Shown here in pieces: positions 1 to 9,503 of a stretch of DNA of 64,000 nt. Within the stretch, counting starts at the first letter, position 1, and each line of letters begins with the position of its first letter. Source of the DNA: Planctomycetota bacterium (GTDB lineage Bacteria > Planctomycetota > PLA2 > JAEUHO01); NCBI GenBank assembly GCA_029259775.1, contig JAJDEN010000016.1:1-64000 (forward strand). The letters run 5' to 3'. The notes under the pieces are model-generated. The model ran no database searches, was not told the DNA's origin, and saw nothing but the letters and a program-made list of their open reading frames with translations. A program made the position numbers and the translations under genes.

Positions 1-1042
<1,042 letters not shown>

Positions 1043-1046
<4 letters not shown>

Positions 1047-1828
1047 TCGAGCCACCGGGGCTTGCGCTCCTCGAGGAACGCGCTGAGGCCTTCGCGACCA
1101 TCGTCCGACGCCCGCGCGTCCGTGATGGCATCGCGTGCGAGGCGCGCGGCCTCGTCGGCGTCCGCATCGAGCAGGCGACGGATCAGCACCTTGGCGCCCG
1201 CGATGCCCTGCGGCGCGCAAGCGAGGATCTCTCCGACTACGCGCGCGATCGAGACGTCGAGCTGGTCGAGCGGCACGACGTGGTGGACGAGGCCGATGCG
1301 CAGCGCCTCCTCGGCGTCGAAGCGCTTGCCCGTCAGGAAGAGATGGCGCGTGTGCGACGCGCCGATCTTGCGCAGCACGTAGGGGCTGATGACGCCGGGC
1401 ACGAGGCCCAACCGCACCTCCGGGAAGCCGATCTTGGTGCCCTCGGCGGCAACGGCGACGTCGCAGCAGGCGATCAGGCCGGCGGCCCCGCCCATCGCGG
1501 CGCCCTGCACGCGGCAGATCACCGGCAACGGGCAGCGGTCGACCGCCTCGAAGGCCTGCTGGAACGCGGCGGCGTCTTCGAGGTTCTCTTCGCGGGTGTA
1601 CTCCGCGACGCGGCGCATCCAGTTGAGATCGCCGCCGGCGCAGAACACGTCGCCTTCGCCGCCCAGCACGATGACGCGCAGGTCATCGCGGGCACCTAGC
1701 TCGTTCATGGTGCGCGCAAGCTCGGCCGCAATGGCATCATCGAACGCGTTGCGCACGGCCGGACGGTCGAAGCGCACATGCGCCACGGGGCCTTCGATGC
1801 GGATGCTGAGGGCGTCGTCCGAACTCAT
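1043..1828 (-). CDS. Enoyl-CoA hydratase/isomerase family (methylglutaconyl-CoA hydratase-like by context)
   Basis: 261 aa; crotonase motifs (VFCAGGDLNWMRR, GAAMGGAAGLIACCDVAVA); sits between carboxylase alpha and beta genes. Confidence 0.9.
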
Positions 1829-1830
1829 GG

Positions 1831-3441
1831 CTACATCCGGTAGACCGGCGGGCCGAGGTCGTCCAGCGGCGCGTTCAGGGTGCTGAAGAGCGCGAGGCCA
1901 AGCGCGTCGCGGGTCTCACGCGGATCGATGACGCCGTCGTCCCAGAGCCTGGCGCTGCCGTAGTAGGGATGGCCCTCGGTCTCGTACTTCGCCCGAATGG
2001 GCGCCATGAGCTCCTCTTCCTGCTCGGGCGTCAATGGTTCCGCGCCCTCGTAGGCAAGTTGATCGCGCTTCACGGTGAGCATGACCTGCGCGGCCTGCTC
2101 GCCCCCCATCACGCTCACGCGCGCGTTGGGCCAGGTGAAGAGGAAGCGCGCGTCGTAGGCGCGCCCGCACATGCCGTAGTTCCCCGCGCCGAACGAGCTG
2201 CCGATGATGACGGTGATCTTCGGCACATTCACGGTGGCGACGGCCTGGACCATCTTGGCGCCGTCGCGCGCGATGCCGCCGCGCTCGGCGTCCTTGCCGA
2301 CCATGAAGCCCGTCACGTTCTGCAGGAACACGATCGGGATCCCACGCTGGCCGCACAGCTGGATGAAGTGCGAACCCTTCTGCGCGGACGGGCTGAACAG
2401 CACGCCGTTGTTGGCCACGATGCCAACCGGCATGCCGTGGATGCGCGCGAAGCCGGTGACGAGGGTCGTGCCGTAGCGCGCCTTGAACTCCTGGAAGCGG
2501 CTGCCGTCGACGACGCGGGCGATGACCTCGCGGACGTCGTAGGGCGTGCGGACGTCCTCCGGCACGATCCCGAGCAGTTCCTCGGGATCATGACGCGGCG
2601 CCTCGACCGCGCTCATGTCCATGCGGCGCGGCGCGGGCCGGTTGAGCGACTCGAGGATCGACCGCACCTGATGCAGCGCCTCGGCATCGTCGTGGGCGAA
2701 GTGATCGGCTACGCCGGAAATGCGCGTGTGGACGTCGGCACCGCCGAGATCCTCGGCGCTCACCTCCTCGCCGGTGGCCGCCTTCACGAGCGGCGGGCCC
2801 GCCAGGTAGATCGTGCCGTGGCCCTTCACGATGACGGCTTCGTCGCTCATCGCCGGGACGTAGGCGCCGCCGGCCGTGCACATGCCGAGCACCGCCGCGA
2901 TCTGGGGCACGCGCATGCCGGAGAGCACGGCCTGGTTCCGGAAGATGCGACCGAAGTGGTACTTGTCCGGGAAGACCTCCGCCTGGAGCGGCAGGAACGC
3001 GCCACCGGAGTCCACGAGGTAGACCGTCGGCAGACGGTTCTCGATCGCGACCTCCTGCGCGCGGACGTGCTTCTTGACGGTGATCGGGAGGTAGCTGCCG
3101 CCCTTCACCGTGGCGTCGTTGGCGACGACCATGACCTCGCGGCCGTGGACCCGGCCGATGCCGGTGACCACACCCGCGGCGGGCGCGGGCTTGGGGTAGA
3201 GCTCGTGAGCGGCCAGCGCCGAGAGCTCCAGGAAGGGGCTGTCGGGGTCGAGCAGCCGGTCGATGCGCTCCCGCACGAACAGCTTGCCGCGGTCGGCGTG
3301 CTTGGCACGCGCTTTCGCGCTCCCGCCCTCCCGGACGGTGCCGAGCAGGTCCCTCAGCGCGTCGCACTCCGCCTCGTGGCAGGCGCGGTTGGCGCGGTAG
3401 GCCTCCGAGGAGGTGTCGACCTGGGTGGGCAGTACGTCCAT
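1831..3441 (-). CDS. Acyl-CoA carboxylase beta (carboxyltransferase) subunit, methylcrotonyl-CoA carboxylase-like
   Basis: 536 aa; [62 protein letters not shown]. Confidence 0.93.
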   Translation of the reverse strand: MDVLPTQVDTSSEAYRANRACHEAECDALRDLLGTVREGGSAKARAKHADRGKLFVRERIDRLLDPDSPFLELSALAAHELYPKPAPAAGVVTGIGRVHGREVMVVANDATVKGGSYLPITVKKHVRAQEVAIENRLPTVYLVDSGGAFLPLQAEVFPDKYHFGRIFRNQAVLSGMRVPQIAAVLGMCTAGGAYVPAMSDEAVIVKGHGTIYLAGPPLVKAATGEEVSAEDLGGADVHTRISGVADHFAHDDAEALHQVRSILESLNRPAPRRMDMSAVEAPRHDPEELLGIVPEDVRTPYDVREVIARVVDGSRFQEFKARYGTTLVTGFARIHGMPVGIVANNGVLFSPSAQKGSHFIQLCGQRGIPIVFLQNVTGFMVGKDAERGGIARDGAKMVQAVATVNVPKITVIIGSSFGAGNYGMCGRAYDARFLFTWPNARVSVMGGEQAAQVMLTVKRDQLAYEGAEPLTPEQEEELMAPIRAKYETEGHPYYGSARLWDDGVIDPRETRDALGLALFSTLNAPLDDLGPPVYRM

Positions 3442-3482
3442 GGCTCTCCGAAGGGGAGGCGCATCCTACCCGTGGCCGGTCC

Positions 3483-4304
3483 ATGAAACGGCATGCTACC
3501 GTCCCGCTCATGGCCCCCACCGACGCCGCCCCGCCCGCCGCAGCCGTACCGCCGGACGCCGTGCCGCCCGAAGAGGTTGCCGCCCTGATCGCGGGGGGCG
3601 GTGGTGGCGTGGGCGTCGCCGTCGCCGGCCGGCTCGAGAAGCTCGGCTACCGGATCGTGCTGCTCGTGCGCGACGCGGGCAAGGCGCGCGCCGCGGCGGC
3701 CGGGCTCGAGACCGAACCCGCGATCTACGCCTGCGACGTGACCGACCGCGCCGCCGTCGAGGCCGCCGTGGGTGCGGCGGCTCAGGAGGTCGGCCTGCCG
3801 CTCGTGCTGGTGAACGCCGCGGGCATCGCCGAGTCGAGCCGCCTGCTGCCGCCCGACGACGACCTCTGGGCGCGCACCATGGCCGTCAACACCACGGGTC
3901 CCTGGATCACGTCCACCGCCTGCCTGCCCTGGATGAAGGACGCGGGCCAGGGCTTCATCTGCAACGTCGCCAGCACCGCCGCGCTCGAGGGCTACCGCTA
4001 TACGGCGGCCTACGTCGCGAGCAAGCACGCGGTGCTCGGCCTGACCCGCGCCATGGCGGCCGACCTCGAAGACAGCGCCGTACGCGTGACGGCCGTATGT
4101 CCGGGGTTCCTGGATACGCCCATGACGGCGCGCACGGTCGCCAACATGACCGCCAAGACGGGCATGGCCGAGGACGCCGCGCGCGACGCGCTGGGCTCGA
4201 TGAACCGATCGGGTCGCCTGATCGACCCCGACGAGGTGGCCGCCGCCATCGTCGGGCTGCTGCACGGGGAGCACGACGGGACGGAGCCGCTCCGGCTCGA
4301 CTGA
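3483..4304 (+). CDS. Short-chain dehydrogenase/reductase
   Basis: SDR signatures NAAG, YVASKHAVLGLTRAMA, VCPGFLDTPM. Confidence 0.85.
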   Translation: MKRHATVPLMAPTDAAPPAAAVPPDAVPPEEVAALIAGGGGGVGVAVAGRLEKLGYRIVLLVRDAGKARAAAAGLETEPAIYACDVTDRAAVEAAVGAAAQEVGLPLVLVNAAGIAESSRLLPPDDDLWARTMAVNTTGPWITSTACLPWMKDAGQGFICNVASTAALEGYRYTAAYVASKHAVLGLTRAMAADLEDSAVRVTAVCPGFLDTPMTARTVANMTAKTGMAEDAARDALGSMNRSGRLIDPDEVAAAIVGLLHGEHDGTEPLRLD

Positions 4305-4328
4305 TGCGATTCAGGACAGGTCGGTAGG

Positions 4329-5147
4329 ATGGCCCGCCGTAGGAGGCTGTACATGGCTCAACTCCCCTTCGGCTACGAGATCGAGGACGGGGTCGCAACG
4401 ATCACGCTCGACCGGCCCGACCGGCTGAACGCCCTGACCTTCGAGGTCTACCGGCGGCTGACGGACATCCTCTACCGCGCTCGCTTCGCGAAGGAGATCA
4501 AGGCCGTCGTCATCACGGGCAAGGGTCGCGGCTTCTGCGGCGGCGGCGACGTGATCGACATCATCGGCCAGCTGCTCAAGCGCAGCTCCCGGGAGGTCCT
4601 CGAGTTCACCCGCATGACGGGCGAGCTCATCGAGAACATCCGCCGCCTCGACCGACCCGTCATCGCGGCCATCAACGGCACGGCCGCCGGCGCGGGTGCC
4701 GTCATCGCGCTGGCCTGCGACCTGCGCGTCATGGCCGAGAACGCGAAGATCCACTTCCTCTTCCCCAAGGTCGGCCTCACGGGTGCCGACATGGGTGCTG
4801 CGTGGCTGCTCCCGCGCGTCGTGGGCCTTGGCCGGGCGACGGAGTGGCTGATGCTCGGCGACGGCATCGACGCGAAGACCGCGCACCAGAGCGGACTCGT
4901 CACGCGGCTGGCGCCGCCGGCGGAGGTGCTCGACGACGCGCTCGCCCTGGCACGCCGCCTTGCCGACGGCCCGACGATGGCGCACGGCATGACCAAGCGC
5001 CTGCTCAACGGTGAGCTGTCGATGGACTTCAGCACGGCCATCGAGAGCGAGGCCGTCGCGCAGGCCCTCCTGCTCCAGGCCAACGATCACCGCCGCTTCT
5101 ACGAGGCCTTCACCAAGGGTGAAGAGCCCACGTTCGAGGGCGACTAG
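4329..5147 (+). CDS. Enoyl-CoA hydratase/isomerase family
   Basis: 272 aa crotonase; GRGFCGGGDVIDI, NGTAAGAGAVIALACDLRVMAE. Confidence 0.88.
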   Translation: MARRRRLYMAQLPFGYEIEDGVATITLDRPDRLNALTFEVYRRLTDILYRARFAKEIKAVVITGKGRGFCGGGDVIDIIGQLLKRSSREVLEFTRMTGELIENIRRLDRPVIAAINGTAAGAGAVIALACDLRVMAENAKIHFLFPKVGLTGADMGAAWLLPRVVGLGRATEWLMLGDGIDAKTAHQSGLVTRLAPPAEVLDDALALARRLADGPTMAHGMTKRLLNGELSMDFSTAIESEAVAQALLLQANDHRRFYEAFTKGEEPTFEGD

Positions 5148-6325
5148 TGGCCGACGGGGCCCCCACCGCCGCCCGGGAGTACGCGCGCGAGTGGGACATC
5201 GCCGCCGCCGACGAGGCATGGCGCCAGAAGGCGGCCGCCTTCGCGCGCGACGTGCTCGCGCCGCAGGTCCAGGAGGCGGATCGCAGCGGAGTCTTCTCGC
5301 GCGCGATCGTCAAGCAGCTGGGCGACGCGGGCCTCATCGAGCCGGAAGGCTCATCGCTGCTCGCACGCTGCCTGATCGCCGAGGAGATCGGCGCCGTGGA
5401 CGGCAGCGCGCGCGGCTTCCTCGCCGTGCAGGCGGGCCTCGTCCTGGCCCCTATCCTCAAGTACGCGCCCGACGAACACCGCGAGGCGTGGGCCGGCAGG
5501 CTCGCGGCGGGCGACGCCATCGGTGCCTGCTGCCTGACCGAACCCGAAGCCGGCAGCGACCTCGGCGCCATGCAGACGACGATCCGGCCCGACGGCATGG
5601 ACGTCGTGATCGACGGCGAGAAGGTGTGGATCACCAACGGCGGCGTGGCCGACGTCCTGCTCGTCTTCGGACAGACCGATCCCGCGAAGAAGACCCGCGG
5701 CCTCGCGTGCTACCTCGTGCCTGCCGACACGCCGGGCATCACGCGCAAGCCGATGCCCGGCAAGGAGCTCGGTCATCGCGCGTCGGATCATGCGCACATC
5801 GTATTCGAGAACGTGCGCGTCCCGGCAGGCAACCTGATCGGCGAGCCGCAGGGCGGGTTTGCGGTCGCGATGCATGGTTTGGAAGACGGCCGGCTGAACG
5901 TCGCGGCCGGCGCCGTGGGCGTGCACCGTGCCTGCCTCGAGGCGTCGATCGACTTCGCGCGCTCGCGGCGCCAGTTCGGCAAGCGCATCGGCGACTTCCA
6001 ACAGGTCAGCGCAACGCTCGCGGACATGGACACCTCGCTGCGCGCCTCGCGCCTGCTCGTCCATCAGGCGGCGCGCCTCAAGGATCGTGGACTCGACAAC
6101 GCACACGCCGTGAGCGCAGCGAAGCTGGTCGCGACCGAAGCGGCGCTCGAAGCCGCGACGAACGCGATCCAGTTGCACGGCAGCCGCGCGTACTCCGACG
6201 AGCTGCCGCTCGAGCGCTACTGGCGCGACGTGATCGCGCTGACGATCTACGAGGGCACGAGCAACATCCAGCGCGTGATCCTCGCGCGCAGCCTCTTGGG
6301 CAAGGACCTGGGGAGTTCGGCATGA
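5147..6325 (+). CDS. Acyl-CoA dehydrogenase
   Basis: 392 aa; CCLTEPEAGSDLGAMQT, KVWITNGGVADV, YEGTSNIQRVILAR; start overlaps upstream stop. Confidence 0.9.
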   Translation: MADGAPTAAREYAREWDIAAADEAWRQKAAAFARDVLAPQVQEADRSGVFSRAIVKQLGDAGLIEPEGSSLLARCLIAEEIGAVDGSARGFLAVQAGLVLAPILKYAPDEHREAWAGRLAAGDAIGACCLTEPEAGSDLGAMQTTIRPDGMDVVIDGEKVWITNGGVADVLLVFGQTDPAKKTRGLACYLVPADTPGITRKPMPGKELGHRASDHAHIVFENVRVPAGNLIGEPQGGFAVAMHGLEDGRLNVAAGAVGVHRACLEASIDFARSRRQFGKRIGDFQQVSATLADMDTSLRASRLLVHQAARLKDRGLDNAHAVSAAKLVATEAALEAATNAIQLHGSRAYSDELPLERYWRDVIALTIYEGTSNIQRVILARSLLGKDLGSSA

Positions 6326-6771
6326 GCGGCACCGACTCGAACGGCAACGACACGAGCGGCGAGGAACGTCCCTGGCGTGCGATCAACCCGCCCGAGATGG
6401 CGGACCCGGTCGGCTACAGCAATGCGATCGAGTCGATCGGCGGTCGCCGCATCACGATCGCCGGCCAGGTCGACATGCAGAAGGACGGCAGCATCGCCCA
6501 TCCGGGTGACCTCCTGAAGCAGGCCGACGGCGCCTTCGCCAACATCGCGCACGTGCTCGCCGCGGCCGGCGCCAAGCCGGAGCATCTGGTCCGCATGCGG
6601 GTGTTCGTGACGGACGTGAAGGCCTACAAGGCGCTCGGCCGCGAGATCGGCAGGGCCTACCGCAAGCACTTCGGCACGTGGTTCCCGGCGATGAGCCTCT
6701 TCGAGATCGCGTGCCTCTACGACGATGACGCGCTCATCGAGGTCGAGACCGAAGCGGTCGTTCCGGACTAG
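6322..6771 (+). CDS. RidA/YjgF-family protein
   Basis: MSGTDSNGNDTSGEERPWRAINPPEMADPVGYSNAI...RRITIAGQVDMQKDGS...FPAMSLFEIACLYDDDALIEVETEAVV; read as the 3' part of the longer 5011-6771 ORF. Confidence 0.8.
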   Translation: MSGTDSNGNDTSGEERPWRAINPPEMADPVGYSNAIESIGGRRITIAGQVDMQKDGSIAHPGDLLKQADGAFANIAHVLAAAGAKPEHLVRMRVFVTDVKAYKALGREIGRAYRKHFGTWFPAMSLFEIACLYDDDALIEVETEAVVPD

Positions 6772-6789
6772 CCCATCCCGGCTAGTCCG
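6764..6789. terminator. Bidirectional hairpin embedding both stop codons of a convergent pair
   Basis: CGGACTAGCC-catccc-GGCTAGTCCG, perfect 10-bp stem; TAG (6769-6771) and CTA (6782-6784) lie in opposite arms. Confidence 0.6.
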
Positions 6790-7717
6790 CCGCGATGCCG
6801 CCGACGAAGGGCACTTGCAGTTCTTCGTCCATGTAGGCGGTCGCCATCGACGGCGTGTTGTACGAGAAACCGATCGAGCCGTCGCGGGCGAGCAGGATCA
6901 CGCCGCCGCGGCCGCCGAAGCGCTCCTCGAACTCCTTCATCACGAGCCACGTCGCGTCCATGGCGTTGTGCTCGCGCGCGAGGTCCACCGCACGACGCGC
7001 CAGCCCCATGCGCAGCAAGGGCTCGCCCCAGCCCGTGCAGGCGGCGCCGGCCGAGAGATCGTCGGCGTAGTAGCCCGCGCCAGGAATCGGCGTGTCCCCC
7101 ATGCGGCCCGGAGGCTTGCCGCAGATGCCGCCCGTCGAGGCGCCTGCCGCCATCCGGCCAATGTGATCCACGGCCACGGCGCCGACGGTGTCGGGCGGTA
7201 CGCTCACGCCGGCGCTGCCGAAGTCGAGCCCGTCCGCCGGGTCCCGCTCGAGCGCCCGCTGCAGCCGCTCGCGCTCGCGCGGCTCGATCAGCGACTCGGG
7301 ATCGACGCTCGGCACGCCGTGCTCGTCGAGGTACTGCATGCCGCCGAGGCCCGACATGATGACGTACTTGCTCTCGAGGATGACCGCGGCCGCGTCGATC
7401 GGGTTCTTGCGGTTCTGGATCGCCGCGACGCCCCCGCAGTCCAGCGTGGTCCCGTTCATCAGCCCAGCGTCGAGCTCGACATGGCCTCCGCGGGTCAGGA
7501 CGCTGCCCGCGCCGGCGTTGAGGTTGGTGTCGTCCTCCATGGTCCGGATGGCCATGCGGACCGCATCGATGGCCTTGCCGCCCTCCTCGAGGACCTTCCA
7601 GCCGGCGGTCACGGCGGCCAGGCAGCCGGCCCGGTGCGCTTCCTTCTCCTCAGAAGGGATCGCCCAAGCCCCGCAGTGGACGATGATGGCGCGGCGGGGC
7701 GGGTGGGGTCTGTCCAT
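6782..7717 (-). CDS. Isoaspartyl peptidase/L-asparaginase (Ntn-hydrolase, Asparaginase_2)
   Basis: Starts MDRPHPPRRAIIVHCGAWAIP; GAGSVLTRGGHVELDAGLMNG and DTVGAVAVDHIGRMAAGASTGG. It is the true gene inside the 1046-aa reverse ORF. Confidence 0.85.
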   Translation of the reverse strand: MDRPHPPRRAIIVHCGAWAIPSEEKEAHRAGCLAAVTAGWKVLEEGGKAIDAVRMAIRTMEDDTNLNAGAGSVLTRGGHVELDAGLMNGTTLDCGGVAAIQNRKNPIDAAAVILESKYVIMSGLGGMQYLDEHGVPSVDPESLIEPRERERLQRALERDPADGLDFGSAGVSVPPDTVGAVAVDHIGRMAAGASTGGICGKPPGRMGDTPIPGAGYYADDLSAGAACTGWGEPLLRMGLARRAVDLAREHNAMDATWLVMKEFEERFGGRGGVILLARDGSIGFSYNTPSMATAYMDEELQVPFVGGIAAD

Positions 7718-7759
7718 GGCGGCGGCGTACTGTACGAGCAAGATGGCGGCGGAGAGCGT

Positions 7760-8371
7760 GTGAACGATCGGGACCTGCTGGACGCCGAGGACATCCGCCG
7801 CATCCGCGCCGGGGATCCGTCCGCGTTCCAGGGACTCGTCGTCCGCCACGCCCGCCGCGTGCACGATCTCGCCCGCCGCATGCTCCGGGATGGCCACGAG
7901 GCGGAAGACGTGGCCCAGCACGCCTTCCTGAACGCCTTCAACGCGCTGGACCGCTTCGACCTGGACCGCCCCTTCCGGCATTGGTTGTTGCGCATTGCAA
8001 GCAATCTGTGCCGCAACCGCATCGCAGCCCGGATGGTGCGCCGCAACCTGCCGCCGCCGACCGGCGGCGAGGACACCCTGCCCGAGCCGGCGGGCCCGAG
8101 CCGTCCGCTCGAGGTGCCGGCGGACCGCCTCGAACGGGACGCGGCGGTCCGCGAGGCCATCGAACAACTCCCCGAGCGCTACCGCCTCGCCGTGGTCCTC
8201 TTCTACGTCCACGATTGCTCGGTCCAGCAGATCAGCGAGATCGCCGAGGTCCCGCCGGCGACCGTGAAGACCCATCTCCACCGGGGCCGCGCGGCGCTGC
8301 GCGAGCTCCTGGAGAGCCCCGACGGCCCCCCCGGCGAAACCGCCACCGATGGCCCCGGTACGGAGGATTGA
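7760..8371 (+). CDS. ECF-type RNA polymerase sigma factor
   Basis: GTG start; GHEAEDVAQHAFLNAFNALDRFD...FRHWLLRIASNLCRNRI (region 2) and LPERYRLAVVLFYVHDCSVQQISEIAEVPPATVKTHLHRGRAALRELL (region 4). Confidence 0.88.
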   Translation: MNDRDLLDAEDIRRIRAGDPSAFQGLVVRHARRVHDLARRMLRDGHEAEDVAQHAFLNAFNALDRFDLDRPFRHWLLRIASNLCRNRIAARMVRRNLPPPTGGEDTLPEPAGPSRPLEVPADRLERDAAVREAIEQLPERYRLAVVLFYVHDCSVQQISEIAEVPPATVKTHLHRGRAALRELLESPDGPPGETATDGPGTED

Positions 8372-8372
8372 G

Positions 8373-8858
8373 ATGACAGAGCACCCCGACCAGGAGCTGG
8401 AAGCCCTCTTGCGCGAGCAGCAGATGCTACCGGTGCCCCTGGCGCTGATCAGCCGCGTCCTGGACGCCATGCCCGCGTACCAGGGTGCCGCGAGCGAGCC
8501 TGTGCGGCCTTGGCTCGTGGCCGGGCGCGCCGCCGCGGCGATCGTGGTGTTCTTCGCCTCCTGGTTCGCCTTCTCGGGCCAGGTGCCCGCCTTGGCCGAC
8601 GTCGTACCGGAGGCCCGCTTGGCCTCGGCACTCGAGACGTCTGACCTGGTCGACAAGCTGCCGGGGGGGCTGCCCGTCAAGACGCCGTCGCCCCGGACCC
8701 TCGCCACGGCAGGCCTGGGGACCGCGGCCGGTGCGCCCGCCGAGCCCGCGCTGGCATGGACCGCAGCCGGACTGCTTCTGCTGCTGGCCGGTGCGGCCTT
8801 CGCGTGGCGTACCCACCGGGCCGCCGCCGCTCCCCTCACCAACGGAGGTGCCTCATGA
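8373..8858 (+). CDS. Membrane protein, putative anti-sigma factor by context
   Basis: MTEHPDQELEALLREQQMLPVPLALISRVLDAM plus TM segments; starts directly after the sigma stop. Confidence 0.6.
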   Translation: MTEHPDQELEALLREQQMLPVPLALISRVLDAMPAYQGAASEPVRPWLVAGRAAAAIVVFFASWFAFSGQVPALADVVPEARLASALETSDLVDKLPGGLPVKTPSPRTLATAGLGTAAGAPAEPALAWTAAGLLLLLAGAAFAWRTHRAAAAPLTNGGAS

Positions 8859-9427
8859 GCGCGATCCTCGCTCTCCTCGCTGCCACATCGACCGAGAAGC
8901 TCGTCCAGGTGCTGCTGGTCGTGGTGCTGGCCGCCATCGCCTGTGTCGGCGCGGGCGCGGCCGTCCTGCTGGTGCGGGTCGTGCTGCCCGGCGTCGCAGG
9001 TGCCGCCGATGCTTCGTTGGGTCGCATGGGTACGCGACGCCTGCTCCTCACCGGCATCCTCCCGCTCGTCGGTGCCGGCCTGCTGGCCCGCGGCGTGGAG
9101 CTGGCGGGCAGCGACGTGCTCGGCGCTGTGTACTTCTTCCTCGTCCTCCTGCCGATCGCGCTGGCCCTCCTCGTGGGCGCGACGGCGGGCGTACCCCACA
9201 TCGGTGCGCGCGTACTCCGGGACGGCTCCAGCCCCGCGCCGCTCGCCTGCGCGGCTCTCGGTGGGCTCGTGATCGGCCTCGCCATGGTGAGTTGGGCCAT
9301 CCCGCCTGTCGGGCTGCTCGTCACGGTGTTGCTCGCCGGCTGGCTGCTCGGCATCGGTCTCGGCGCCTTCGTACGGGCCCCGCGTGCTGCGGCGGCGGCG
9401 GAAGAGCCGGAACGGGCAGCGACCTAG
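8855..9427 (+). CDS. Multi-pass membrane protein, unknown function
   Basis: MSAILALLAATSTEKLVQVLLVVVLAAIACVGAGAAVLLV...; overlaps upstream ORF by 4 bp. Confidence 0.6.
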   Translation: MSAILALLAATSTEKLVQVLLVVVLAAIACVGAGAAVLLVRVVLPGVAGAADASLGRMGTRRLLLTGILPLVGAGLLARGVELAGSDVLGAVYFFLVLLPIALALLVGATAGVPHIGARVLRDGSSPAPLACAALGGLVIGLAMVSWAIPPVGLLVTVLLAGWLLGIGLGAFVRAPRAAAAAEEPERAAT

Positions 9428-9503
9428 CAGGAAGCCTCGAACGCAAACGCCATCTAAACAGATCGCGTGGCGAGCGACCCATCGTGGACTACGATCGCCG
9501 TGG

